Origin: JBAYOE01 sp050950065
GTDB lineage: Bacteria > Spirochaetota > Spirochaetia > Sphaerochaetales > Sphaerochaetaceae
DNA: 64,000 bases
Direction: 5' to 3'
Assembly (NCBI GenBank): GCA_050950065.1
Contig: JBMNGX010000003.1
Location: forward strand, 124,001-188,000
The position numbers were made by a program, and so were the translations under genes. The notes below the pieces were generated by a model, which was not told the origin of the DNA, searched no databases, and worked only from the letters and a program-made list of their open reading frames with translations. Shown here one piece after another: positions 9,471-18,553 of this stretch; positions within the stretch are counted from its first letter, which is position 1; each line of letters starts with the position of its first letter.

Positions 9471-10919
9471 CTATAAGCTTAGTTCTTTTATTTTGTTCTC
9501 TAAAATTAGGCCATTAAGCTCTAAAACATCTTTATCAAATTTAAGCAGCTCAACCTCTAACAAGGCGTTATTAAGATCAGTTTCAGTTACCAATCCCAAT
9601 TCAAAAGCCTCTTTAGTTGTCTCTAAGTTTTGTTTAGTTATTTCAACAATTTGCTCAAACTGATTTAAACTCACCTCATAATCTAAAACTTCACTAGCTA
9701 AGCTATTTAGTTTCATCTGGTAATCAATGAGAGCTTGTTGGTAATCGATGTTGGCTAAAGTTACCCTATTTTCTAAGTTCTGAAGTGTTAAGTAATCACT
9801 TGTACCAGTGGTATTTTTAGACCAAGAGCCGCCAATTGTTACTGTTGGAACAACTCTTTCATCGTTGATACTCAAGCCTACAGATGCACTCGTTCCAAAG
9901 TCTTTTCCACTGTAAGAGGCACTTGTACCTACTGAGTAGCTAACTTTGTCACTACTGCTAGCATAGTTTAAACCAGCGCTACCTTGAACTGTTAAGGTAG
10001 GAACCGTTAATCCTGCTTGTGTTCTTACCGTTGCCCTTTTTTGAACTTCCAATTGCTCCTTAGCATACTCTAAATCTATAGAGGCTAAAATTACTGAGGA
10101 GTCTCCTCCTTTTAATGAAGGAAGTTTTAAAGAAGCTTTTGTTATGTCCTCAACTCCTTGCCAAAGATGACCAGTGAGTTGCTCATATTGGCTTTGAACT
10201 AAGGCTATTTTTTGGAGTGTTGAGTTTTTAGCACTCTCTTTTCTAGCTAAATCCAACTCTAAACTTTTAAAAGAGGCAGATTCAAAACTTATATCTTTAA
10301 GAATTTTGCTATCCTCTACTTTAGTTTTAGCAACGTAGATATCTTTTTCATTGTTTAAAAGAGTTTTCTCTAAGTTTAGTAGTTCAATAATTTTCCCATA
10401 GATCGAACTTTCAAAGTTTAAAATTTGCTTTTGGTAATTAAGCTCAATCTCTATTCTCTGTTTGGAAAGACTCAAATCATCTAAGGCATCCCCACTATCT
10501 CCAAATTTGAAAGTGTGTGAAATTCCTATTTGAGGATCAGCACTCCAAGAGCCGTCACTTACCAAATCTTTTGTTATAGATTTAGCACTAAAAGATAAAG
10601 AGGTATTTCCATCATTAGGGAATCTTAAAGATACACTTGGGCTAACACTAATATTGTGGGGCAACACTACTGGGACTCCCATTCTCTCAATTTCGCTTTC
10701 CCCTACATAAACAACATCACCTGAAACACTTATCCCCAATTCTTTGGGAAGGTCTTTTTGGGTTAAACTTATTTCACTACTTGATTTGGCTAAGTTTATC
10801 TTCTTTATAGTGGTTGAGTTTTGTTTTGCCTCTTGTACTATTTGATCTAAAGGGATCGAGAAGAGGGAGAAAGAGACAACTAAGGTGGCTATTATTGCCA
10901 GTGCTCGTTTTTTAGACAT
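9471..10919 (-). CDS. TolC-like outer-membrane efflux protein
   Basis: 482 residues, first gene of the efflux operon. It has a signal peptide of about 20 residues (basic SKKR, then a hydrophobic stretch). Long amphipathic helices with LEVQKR, LENRVTLANIDYQQAL and TEDLNNAL-like (TETDLNNALLEVELL) motifs are typical of the outer-membrane efflux family, interleaved with beta-rich segments. The ATG at 10917-10919 is preceded by AAGGAATATCT. Its presence supports a diderm host. Confidence 0.85.
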   Translation of the reverse strand: MSKKRALAIIATLVVSFSLFSIPLDQIVQEAKQNSTTIKKINLAKSSSEISLTQKDLPKELGISVSGDVVYVGESEIERMGVPVVLPHNISVSPSVSLRFPNDGNTSLSFSAKSITKDLVSDGSWSADPQIGISHTFKFGDSGDALDDLSLSKQRIEIELNYQKQILNFESSIYGKIIELLNLEKTLLNNEKDIYVAKTKVEDSKILKDISFESASFKSLELDLARKESAKNSTLQKIALVQSQYEQLTGHLWQGVEDITKASLKLPSLKGGDSSVILASIDLEYAKEQLEVQKRATVRTQAGLTVPTLTVQGSAGLNYASSSDKVSYSVGTSASYSGKDFGTSASVGLSINDERVVPTVTIGGSWSKNTTGTSDYLTLQNLENRVTLANIDYQQALIDYQMKLNSLASEVLDYEVSLNQFEQIVEITKQNLETTKEAFELGLVTETDLNNALLEVELLKFDKDVLELNGLILENKIKELSL

Positions 10920-11014
10920 AGATATTCCTTATAGTTTTGTAGCTGCATAATAATAAGAAAGATAATAAATTTCATTTACAACGGGGTAAAAACACCTAAA
11001 ATCCACTTAATATT

Positions 11015-11035
11015 AGTGTGAATAATTTTCACACT
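11015..11035. promoter_or_regulatory. Perfect 8-bp inverted repeat upstream of the efflux operon
   Basis: AGTGTGAA, 5-nt spacer, TTCACACT. It is about 100 bp upstream of the TolC-like gene and 12 bp past the stop of the SDR gene. On the minus strand it is followed by AATATTAAG rather than a U-run, so it looks more like an operator than a terminator. It resembles CRP/FNR and Rex sites, but the spacer is one base off either consensus. Confidence 0.4.
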
Positions 11036-11047
11036 ACTATAGTAAAT

Positions 11048-11773
11048 TTATAGAAGGTGGCCCCCAGCGTCAACTGCTATTGCCGCTCCTGTGATTGAAT
11101 TGTTCTCTAAAAGAAATAAAACTGTGCTAACTAAATCATCAAGTGTTGCCAACCTATTAAATGGCAAACTGCTTTTCAACTTTTCAAAGTAAGAAGTATG
11201 AGAATCATCTAAAGGTAGAACAGGTCCTGGTTCAACTTGGTTAACTCTCACATAGGGGCTAAAAGCTTTAGCTAAGATAGAAGATTGTTCTCTAAGAGAT
11301 CCTTTAGCTAGATGGTAAGAGAGGTAACTAGAGGCTACAGGTGCCCTTTGAGAATCACTTATATTAATTATTGCTCCCTCTCTACCATTTACTTTCAAAT
11401 GTTCATAAAGAGCCTTAGATAAGAAAAACGGCCCTTTATAATGAACGTTGTGATCTAAGTCCCAACGTTTCTCATCTATATCTTCTATTGAGGCTTTCTC
11501 AAACACGGAGGCGTTGTTAATTAAGATATCCCATCTACCATAGTGTTCTATAATTTTATCAACTAAATTATTTAATGAATTTAGGTTGTTTAAATCCCCC
11601 TGTAAGGCGATAGAGTTGTCACCCAACTGCTTAACTAATTTTAGTGCGCCCTCTTTGTTGGTGTTGTAGTGAATTGCCACTTTATAGTTAAGTGAAATTA
11701 ACCTTTTAGCAATCTCTTTTCCAATTCTATCGCTAGAACCGGTGATTAAAACAACCTTCTTTGTAGTTTTCAT
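11048..11773 (-). CDS. Short-chain dehydrogenase, pteridine reductase (FolM)-like
   Basis: 241 residues. The cofactor motif is TGSSDRIGKEIA, with Arg where most SDRs have a second Gly region; this Arg and the NNASVFE motif are typical of pteridine reductases (PTR1, FolM). The catalytic Tyr and Lys are in SYLSYHLAKG, and the C terminus GAAIAVDAGGHLL is intact. It would use NADPH to reduce a pterin or a similar substrate. Its start lies only 6 nt after a -10 box (TATAGT), so the message is probably leaderless. It is divergent from ftsH. Confidence 0.8.
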   Translation of the reverse strand: MKTTKKVVLITGSSDRIGKEIAKRLISLNYKVAIHYNTNKEGALKLVKQLGDNSIALQGDLNNLNSLNNLVDKIIEHYGRWDILINNASVFEKASIEDIDEKRWDLDHNVHYKGPFFLSKALYEHLKVNGREGAIINISDSQRAPVASSYLSYHLAKGSLREQSSILAKAFSPYVRVNQVEPGPVLPLDDSHTSYFEKLKSSLPFNRLATLDDLVSTVLFLLENNSITGAAIAVDAGGHLL

Positions 11774-11779
11774 GAATAA

Positions 11780-11808
11780 ACTATAATAAACCTCCCTTTG
11801 TTTGTCGA
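11780..11808 (-). promoter_or_regulatory. Promoter for the pteridine-reductase-like gene (leaderless)
   Basis: TCGACA (-35, 11803-11808 complement), 17-nt spacer, TATAGT (-10, 11780-11785 complement), then 6 nt to the ATG at 11773. The -35 shares bases with the -35 of the divergent ftsH promoter. Confidence 0.6.
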
Positions 11809-11830
11809 ATCATTTTGGATAAAGTATATT
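11802..11830 (+). promoter_or_regulatory. Promoter for ftsH
   Basis: TTGTCG (11802-11807), 17-nt spacer, TATATT (11825-11830). Unlike its divergent neighbour it drives a leadered message with GGAG about 6 nt before the ftsH ATG. Confidence 0.55.
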
Positions 11831-11866
11831 AAGTAGACACCTAACTAATTTAATATTGGAGATAAA

Positions 11867-13756
11867 ATGGACGAAGACATCAGAGTCAATAAAATGGCAA
11901 AACAGAAACCAAAAAATGAAAAAGAGCCTGGAATTCACAAAGAAGATCCTAAAAGTCAGTTTTTTAATAAAAGATTTAAATTCTCTTTGTGGTATTTTAT
12001 AGCAATTGTAATTGTAATGATGCTATTAAATTCAGCTTTGGTAAAACAAGGAGCTATCACCGAAATTGATTACAACCAATTTAAAGAGGCTATTAAAACT
12101 GGCGATATAATTAGAGTTGAAATTCAAGAGGATAAATATTTGGGCCTTGCCCCAATTGCTGGGGGAATAACTTACTCAACCTATGCAATTAACGATCCCA
12201 CCTTTATTCCTCTATTAGATGAGATGGGAGTTAGTTATTATGCAACAGCACCTAAAACTCCCTCTTTATTATCAACTTTACTAAGTTATGTATTCCCAGT
12301 TCTAATTTTCCTTGTTGTTTGGAGATTTATATTTTCACGCATGGGACAAGGAGGAGGACAAGGAGTATTATCCTTCACTCAAAACAAAGCTAAAATAGTT
12401 GCTGAAGAGGATACAGGAATTCGCTTTAGTGATGTAGCAGGAGCTGATGAGAGTAAACAAGAACTAGAAGAGGTTGTTGATTTTCTTCAACACCCCGATA
12501 AATACACCGCCATTGGCGGAAAGATTCCCAAAGGGGTGTTGTTAGTTGGACCTCCAGGAACTGGTAAAACCTTATTAGCTAAAGCTGTAGCAGGAGAGGC
12601 TCATGTTCCTTTCTTTAGAATGTCGGGAGCAGACTTTGTAGAGATGTTTGTTGGTGTTGGTGCTGCTAGAGTTAGAGATCTATTTAGGCAAGCTAGAGAG
12701 AACTCCCCTTGTATCATCTTCATCGATGAAATTGATGCTATTGGACGAACTCGCTCAAATGCCTCTTTTGGTGGAAATGATGAAAGAGAGCAAACTTTAA
12801 ACCAACTTCTAGTTGAGATGGATGGTTTTGACTCTCGTACCGGAGTAATTATTTTAGCTGCTACTAACCGTCCTGAGATTTTAGACCAAGCACTATTGCG
12901 TCCTGGAAGATTTGACCGCCAGGTCTTAATTGATAAACCCGATTTAGAGGGGCGTTATGAAATCTTAAAAATTCACACCCGTGATATTAAAATGGGCGAT
13001 GATGTTGATTTAAGAAAGATTGCCCAAAGTGCTGCAGGTCTTGCTGGAGCTGATTTAGCAAACATTGCCAACGAAGCTGCCCTTATGGCCGTTCGTGGTG
13101 AAAGAAAGAGTGTTACCCATGAAGACTTTGAAGAGGCAATTGAAAAATCGGTAGCAGGATTACAACGTAAAAGTAGGATTCTTAGTGAAGATGAGCGTAA
13201 AAGAGTTGCTTATCATGAAACTGGTCACGCTTTAACTGCCTTTATGACTGAAGGCTCTCCCCCTGTTTCAAAGATCTCTATTATCCCACGAGGCTTGGGT
13301 GCTTTAGGTTACACATTACAATATCCAACTGAAGATCGCTTTTTAATGAGTGAGAGTGAACTATTAGGTAACATCGATACCCTTTTAGGTGGGCGTGCGG
13401 CTGAACAAGTTGTTTATGATGAAATATCTACTGGAGCAGGAAACGATATAAGCAGAGCTAGTGATTTAGTGAGGCGCATGATCATGGAGTTTGGTATGAG
13501 TGAGAAGTATCGAAATATCACCTTACCTTCTACAGTGAGCCAAGGCCTTGGGGGAGCTCGAGAATATTCGGAAGCAGCTCAAGAGTACATCGATAGTGAA
13601 ACTTCCAAAATTGTAAATGCACGATATGAAATTGTTGTTGAAAAGCTAAAGAAGAACAGAAAAGTATTGGATGAGATAACCAATTTATTGTTGGATAAAG
13701 AAGTTCTTTCAGGAGATGAGTTTCATGCTATTGCACAAAAGGGTGTAGTCGCTTAA
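11867..13756 (+). CDS. ftsH: ATP-dependent zinc metalloprotease FtsH
   Basis: 629 residues. N-terminal membrane segment (about 42-62), periplasmic domain, second membrane segment (about 143-163). The AAA+ module has Walker A VGPPGTGKT, Walker B CIIFIDEIDAIG and the second region of homology TNRPEILDQALLRPGRFDR. The zinc site is HETGH. It degrades membrane and unstable cytoplasmic proteins. An N-terminal extension of about 35 charged residues precedes the first membrane segment. GGAG lies just before the ATG. It heads a likely operon with hslO and rlmKL. Confidence 0.97.
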   Translation: MDEDIRVNKMAKQKPKNEKEPGIHKEDPKSQFFNKRFKFSLWYFIAIVIVMMLLNSALVKQGAITEIDYNQFKEAIKTGDIIRVEIQEDKYLGLAPIAGGITYSTYAINDPTFIPLLDEMGVSYYATAPKTPSLLSTLLSYVFPVLIFLVVWRFIFSRMGQGGGQGVLSFTQNKAKIVAEEDTGIRFSDVAGADESKQELEEVVDFLQHPDKYTAIGGKIPKGVLLVGPPGTGKTLLAKAVAGEAHVPFFRMSGADFVEMFVGVGAARVRDLFRQARENSPCIIFIDEIDAIGRTRSNASFGGNDEREQTLNQLLVEMDGFDSRTGVIILAATNRPEILDQALLRPGRFDRQVLIDKPDLEGRYEILKIHTRDIKMGDDVDLRKIAQSAAGLAGADLANIANEAALMAVRGERKSVTHEDFEEAIEKSVAGLQRKSRILSEDERKRVAYHETGHALTAFMTEGSPPVSKISIIPRGLGALGYTLQYPTEDRFLMSESELLGNIDTLLGGRAAEQVVYDEISTGAGNDISRASDLVRRMIMEFGMSEKYRNITLPSTVSQGLGGAREYSEAAQEYIDSETSKIVNARYEIVVEKLKKNRKVLDEITNLLLDKEVLSGDEFHAIAQKGVVA

Positions 13757-13767
13757 ATTGAGTTGCC

Positions 13768-14692
13768 ATGATAAAAAAACAAATTCAAGAAAAGGAAGTT
13801 CGTAATCATCTAGCAACGCTTGGTGATGATGGACGAGAAGTTTTCCTACTACACGGGGGTCAAGTTAGAGCCACCGTTATTCAGGGAACAAAAACTATAA
13901 ATCAGATGAGAGCCAACTTTGAGTTGGGTGTCTTAGAGACCTTAGTATTAGGACAAGCCTACTTGGCTGCAGGAATTTTATCCTCCACTGTTAAAGGGGA
14001 TGATCGAGTTCAACTTAATATTGACTGTGGTGGTCCTATTAAAGGAATCAGCGTAGAATCTTGGGCTTTTGGAGCTGTTAGAGGTTATTTACACGAAGTA
14101 CCTTTGCCTGTTGAAAAGCCATTAGAGAGCTTTGATCTCTCTGATTACTATGGACCAGGGTTTTTAAGTGTTATTAAGCTTCTAGAAGGGAAAAAAGACT
14201 CCCTTTGAAGGGCAAATAATGTTAAAGCATGGAGATTTGGCTAAAGATTTAGCTGAGTACTTTTTAATAAGTGAACAAACTCCAACTTTGGTAAATTTGA
14301 GCATTAAGTTTAATAAAAAAGGACACGTTATTGGCTCTGGTGCTCTATTTTTACAAAAACTTCCTGGCGCTGATGATAAATATTTAGAACAACTAGAAGA
14401 GGACGTTGCTAAAATGGACTCTTTGGGTGAATACCTCTCTACTGGCAAAAGTGGCAAAGAGTTTGTAGAAGAGTTCTTTAGCGACAGCGATCCTGAACAC
14501 TTAGACTCTTTGTTGTACGGGTTTTCTTGTCCATGTGATCGTCGTCGCTATGCTGAGTATTTAACAACCCTGCCTCAAAGTGAGAAATCGGCTATACTAG
14601 AAGAGGGGCCATTTCCTTTAGAGCTTACTTGTTTTAACTGTGGCTCTGTTTATCAGTTCAATAAAGATGAACTGCAATTTTTACTAAAATGA
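13768..14692 (+). pseudogene. hslO: Hsp33 redox-regulated chaperone, one-base frameshift
   Basis: Two consecutive frames together make a full Hsp33. The first (13768-14208) gives the N-terminal domain up to SVIKLLEGKK. The second contains KTPFEGQIMLKHGDLAKDLAEYFLISEQTP and the zinc switch CPC...CFNC. Dropping one A from the run of six at 14191-14196 joins them into an uninterrupted 307-residue protein, the normal family length. All four zinc cysteines are present. Either the base is a sequencing error, or slippage at the A-run restores the frame, or the gene is recently broken. It lies 11 nt after ftsH and overlaps rlmKL (ATGA). Confidence 0.88.
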
Positions 14693-16932
14693 GTAATAGT
14701 ATGAAATATTTTGCCTCGAGTGCTGCGAATTTAAACGACTTAGTTGCCCAAGAGGCACTTGCATGTGGAGCCAAAGAGGTTCAACTAGTTAGTGGTGGTG
14801 TCTCTTTTAGTGGAGATATAGAGATTGGCTACAAGTTTTGTCTAGAAACAAGGGTAGCCAATAGACTCTTACAAACTATCCAAGAGAAAAGTGGAATATC
14901 CAACAGTGATGATTTTTATGAGGCATCACTACTTATCCCATGGGAAAAGTACTTTGAGTTAGATGAAACTTTTAGTGTCACTGTTAGTAATTTAAGCACC
15001 CCTTGGTTAAAGCGAAGCACTTTTGCAGCAATGAGATTAAAAGATGCAATAGTTGATCGCTTTAGAGATATCTACAAAGGGCAGCGCCCCTCTGTCGATA
15101 TTGACAATCCCCATATCACATTCCACGTTCACATCGATCGAGATGGTGTTAAGTGGTACATAGATTTCTCAGGAAAAGACCTTTCTAAAAGAGGCTATAG
15201 AGAAAAGGCTACCGATGCTGCTTTAAGAGAGACATTAGCTGCTGCCATTTTAATGCGCAGTGCTTGGTACAAAGATCTACAAGAGGATAACGTTCCCCTT
15301 TTATTAGACCCATTTTGTGGTTCGGGTACTATTTTAATTGAGGCCGCTTTAATGGCTACAAAGACAGCCCCTGGACTTCTAAATTTAAATAGGTTTGCCT
15401 TTTTAGAGTTGAACTCTTTTAACAAAGAAGTTTGGAAAAAAGTTGTTGATGAGGCTTTAGCGAAACAGATAACTGAAAATGATGGCTCTATTCAAATCAT
15501 TGGATGGGATAACTCACCTAAAGCTTTAAGAATCTCTAATGAGAATATTAAAATAGCTAAGGTGGAAAACTTTGTAACTGTTGAAGAAAAAGATTTTACT
15601 CGCCTAACTGAAGATGATATTCCCCCAGGGGAAAACTACGTAGTTACAGATCCCCCTTATGGAATAAGAGTTGATGCTCACACCTCTATAGAGTCTTTTT
15701 ACTTAACTATGGGAAGAGAGTTTAACACCCTCTTTTCAGGATGGAACGTTGCAATTCTTTGTGGCGATAAACAACTACTTAGTTATGTTGATATGAAACC
15801 ACAAAGGACCAATGCTTTGTACAACGGTCCCTTAGAGGCTCAATTGGCCCACTACCGAGTTTACACTAAAGAAGAAAAACAGATTCTCATTGATCGAGCT
15901 ATTCAAAGAAAGAGAGAACGATTAGCTCAACCCCTTTCTGCTGGAGCTCAAATGGCTTACAACAGAGTTCTTAAAAACTTAAAAGCCTTGAGACCTAAGA
16001 TGGAAAAAGAGGGTGTAAGTAGTTATAGAATCTACGATGCTGATATGCCTGAATACTCAGCAGCAATAGATTTTTATGAGAATAGGTTTATCCACTTACA
16101 AGAATATGCTCCTCCTAAAACCATAAAGCCTGAAGATGCAGAAAAAAGATTAAATGAGCTTATTGATGCTGTTGAAAGGGCAACTGAAGTAGATCGAGAA
16201 CTAATATTTGTGAAACAAAGAAAAGCTCAAAAAGGAACTGAGCAGTATGAAAAACTTGATGATAAAAATAAGTTTTACATAATGAGAGAGAACAACTTAA
16301 TGTTCTTTGTTAACTTTAGTGACTACTTAGATACAGGGATATTTTTAGATCACCGCCCTATTAGAAAATACATTCAAGAGAACTCTAAAGATAAGAGGTT
16401 CTTAAATCTGTTTTGTTACACAGGAAGTGCAACAGTGAATGCTGCCAAAGGTGGAGCATTAAGTACTGTTAGTGTAGATGCCTCTACAACCTATTTAGAT
16501 TGGGCAAAGAAGAACATGGAGATGAATGGCTTTGATACAATGAACCACTTCTACTACAAAGATGATTGTATCCAGTGGCTACGCAACTCACATGATAAGT
16601 ATGATTTAATCTTCTGTGATCCTCCAACCTTTAGTAACTCTAAGATGAGAAAAACTTTTGATGTTGATCGAGATCAAAGATTCTTAGTTCACCAATGTAT
16701 GCGCCACCTCTCTCAAGATGGGACTTTAATCTTCTCTACCAACTTTAGAAGATTCCACCTTCATACAGAATTACAAGCAGCATACCAAGTTGAAGAGATA
16801 ACAGATCAAACAATCCCAATTGATTTCAAACGAAATGAAAAGATCCACCAGTGCTATTTAATTAGACACCGTAAAGCAATAGTAAAGGCACAACCTAAAG
16901 CCATTAGGAAAGTTGTTAAGAAGAAAAACTAG
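14689..16932 (+). CDS. rlmL: Bifunctional 23S rRNA methyltransferase RlmKL (m2G2445/m7G2069)
   Basis: 747 residues. N-terminal THUMP domain, then a first methyltransferase domain with LDPFCGSGTILIEAALMA and VTDPPYGIR (RlmL part). A linker leads to a second class I domain with FLNLFCYTGSATVNAAKGGA and FCDPPTFSNSKM (RlmK part). The fusion and length match the family. The ATG overlaps the hslO stop codon, and a strong terminator follows. Confidence 0.93.
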   Translation: MSNSMKYFASSAANLNDLVAQEALACGAKEVQLVSGGVSFSGDIEIGYKFCLETRVANRLLQTIQEKSGISNSDDFYEASLLIPWEKYFELDETFSVTVSNLSTPWLKRSTFAAMRLKDAIVDRFRDIYKGQRPSVDIDNPHITFHVHIDRDGVKWYIDFSGKDLSKRGYREKATDAALRETLAAAILMRSAWYKDLQEDNVPLLLDPFCGSGTILIEAALMATKTAPGLLNLNRFAFLELNSFNKEVWKKVVDEALAKQITENDGSIQIIGWDNSPKALRISNENIKIAKVENFVTVEEKDFTRLTEDDIPPGENYVVTDPPYGIRVDAHTSIESFYLTMGREFNTLFSGWNVAILCGDKQLLSYVDMKPQRTNALYNGPLEAQLAHYRVYTKEEKQILIDRAIQRKRERLAQPLSAGAQMAYNRVLKNLKALRPKMEKEGVSSYRIYDADMPEYSAAIDFYENRFIHLQEYAPPKTIKPEDAEKRLNELIDAVERATEVDRELIFVKQRKAQKGTEQYEKLDDKNKFYIMRENNLMFFVNFSDYLDTGIFLDHRPIRKYIQENSKDKRFLNLFCYTGSATVNAAKGGALSTVSVDASTTYLDWAKKNMEMNGFDTMNHFYYKDDCIQWLRNSHDKYDLIFCDPPTFSNSKMRKTFDVDRDQRFLVHQCMRHLSQDGTLIFSTNFRRFHLHTELQAAYQVEEITDQTIPIDFKRNEKIHQCYLIRHRKAIVKAQPKAIRKVVKKKN

Positions 16933-16962
16933 GTCCATAGCTTTAAAGAAAAACAAACACTA

Positions 16963-17000
16963 AACGGTAGAGGCCTAATAACCTCTACCGTTATTTTATT
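16963..17000 (+). terminator. Terminator after rlmKL
   Basis: An 11-bp stem, AACGGTAGAGG (16963-16973) with CCTCTACCGTT (16982-16992), 8-nt loop, followed by ATTTTATTT. Confidence 0.85.
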
Positions 17001-17066
17001 TAAACTAAGTAGAAACCAATTATGAGTTCCTATCGTGATAGATTTGAATTAATTATAAGGGCAAAT

Positions 17067-17097
17067 AAAAAAGGCCACCTTTCAGGCAGCCTTTTTA
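17067..17097 (-). terminator. Terminator of the outer-membrane protein gene
   Basis: On the minus strand GGCTGCCT pairs with AGGTGGCC (8 bp, two G-U) around a short GAA loop, followed by a run of six T. It lies 15 nt after the stop codon of the barrel gene. Confidence 0.8.
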
Positions 17098-17111
17098 TTA
17101 ATCGCTTTCGA

Positions 17112-18343
17112 TTAGAATGCAATTTTTGCAGCAGCAACAACTTTACCATACTTGGTTGCAGGAGTTCCTTTGTCAAGAAGGTCTTTTGCATCTTTCCAAG
17201 CGAGGCTAAGAGTAGCGCCATCAACAAGTGTTGTTGTCTCAACAGAAGCATAAGCCTCTAAGATTGAGTCTTTATAGAATGTTGCACCAGCTTTAGCTGT
17301 AAGAGCATCAACTTTGTACTCAACATCAGCTCCGGCATTCCAAACTTCAGTAGCTATAACATAACCACCACGTGCGGTTACTGCTAATTCATCAGTTGCT
17401 TGGAATTTAACAGAAGCACCAAGATCTTGTGTGTTTACTAAATCTTTACCAAATACGGTTACGTCAAATTGCTCAATTTCAGCTTTTGCTTGCACTGAAA
17501 GTACATTGGTTGCTCCACCATAAGGAAGAGGAGGATTTTCACCCATTTCTAATGTTGCAAAATAAGCATCAAGAGTTAAGAAGTCATAAACTGCATTTGC
17601 TGCAACTTCAGCTTCAAAATCTTCAGATGTAAGATCATAAAAAAGATCGGAAGCAACAGCGACACTAAACTCGTCAGTTTCAAAAGCTGTTTTAAGTGAA
17701 CCAGAGATAGCTTGGTTGGCAACATTTGATAATCTTGCAGCTGCTCCAGCAGTTAGAGTTAAACCATCAACAAGTTTAAAATCTGGAGTTACTAATGTAG
17801 CAAGAACGTTATGTTTGTTGTCATCTTTTACAATTTGGTTGTTATTGCCAAAAGGTACAGCTAAGCCAACTTTAAATCCAGCAACGCCAACTTCTACTCC
17901 AGCAAGAGGTGTAGCAGTTTTGAAATCATAAGCTAAATTAAGACCTTCATCATCATCATCAAAATCAATTGCGGAAGATGCGAAATCAGGAGCGCCCATT
18001 GCCCCAAGGATACTCACATACCAGTCCTCGTTTCCGATGGTTGCATGGTCAAAGTCAACTCTCAAAGCCAGGACGCAACTACAGCACCAGGTGCTACATC
18101 TTCTGAATCAAAGCTAAAAGTGAATGAAGCAGCAATAGATGCATAAATATCACCACTACCAACTTTCTCTCCAAGGGCTTCAGCTAAAACTAAGTCTACT
18201 GTAACTAGTTTATCGTTTGTAAAGCCAAACTTACCACTATCAAAGTCTCCTGTAAAATCAACAGAAGCACTACCCGTGAAGCCGGCAAAAGCTACGCTGC
18301 CCACGAGTACTAGAACTAAAAGTACTGCAGAAATTTTCTTCAT
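17112..18343 (-). pseudogene. Major outer-membrane beta-barrel protein, one-base frameshift
   Basis: Two minus-strand frames make one protein of about 410 residues. The first part (18343 down to about 18065) has a signal peptide MKKISAVLLVLVLVGSVAFA and begins a barrel (GFTGSASVDFTGDF). The second continues LRVDFDHATIGNEDWYVS to a C-terminal Phe (VVAAAKIAF), the usual outer-membrane sorting signal. Adding one base near 18066-18075 would join them. Alternating short strands and Gly-rich turns fill the rest. ATG at 18343 has GGAGGAAGT before it, and the promoter is a perfect consensus, so it should be abundant. It resembles spirochaetal barrel proteins in style; the exact family is not recognised. 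Confidence 0.75.
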
Positions 18344-18412
18344 ACTTCCTCCAAAATAATTCGGGACAGGTGCAAAGACCCGCTTCATCCCTTTTCTCGT
18401 TATACTAGGCGA

Positions 18413-18441
18413 ATTATAACAATGGCCTGTATCACTGTCAA
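18413..18441 (-). promoter_or_regulatory. Consensus sigma-70 promoter of the outer-membrane protein gene
   Basis: TTGACA (18436-18441 complement), exactly 17 nt, TATAAT (18413-18418 complement). Both hexamers are perfect. The leader to the ATG at 18343 is about 60 nt. Confidence 0.88.
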
Positions 18442-18553
18442 GTTAAATTGTTTTTTGAGGGAAAGGTTACATATTTTCTATATAAAAGTGATGTAACTCT
18501 GTTTTTTTAGTGTTTTATCCTTACTTTGTGCCTATTTTGATGTTTTAGTGTGT

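Noticed and set aside
11015..11035. CRP/FNR or Rex binding site
   Set aside because: Half-sites are similar, but the spacing is one base off both consensus forms, so it is left as an unassigned inverted repeat.
14206..14208. TGA ending the first hslO frame as selenocysteine
   Set aside because: The zero frame stops again after 11 codons and loses the Hsp33 sequence, which continues in the +1 frame.
18050..18070. TGA ending the first frame of the outer-membrane protein as another selenocysteine codon
   Set aside because: The frame after this TGA closes again after about 15 unrelated codons, while the barrel sequence continues in a different frame. A one-base frameshift explains it; Sec insertion does not.
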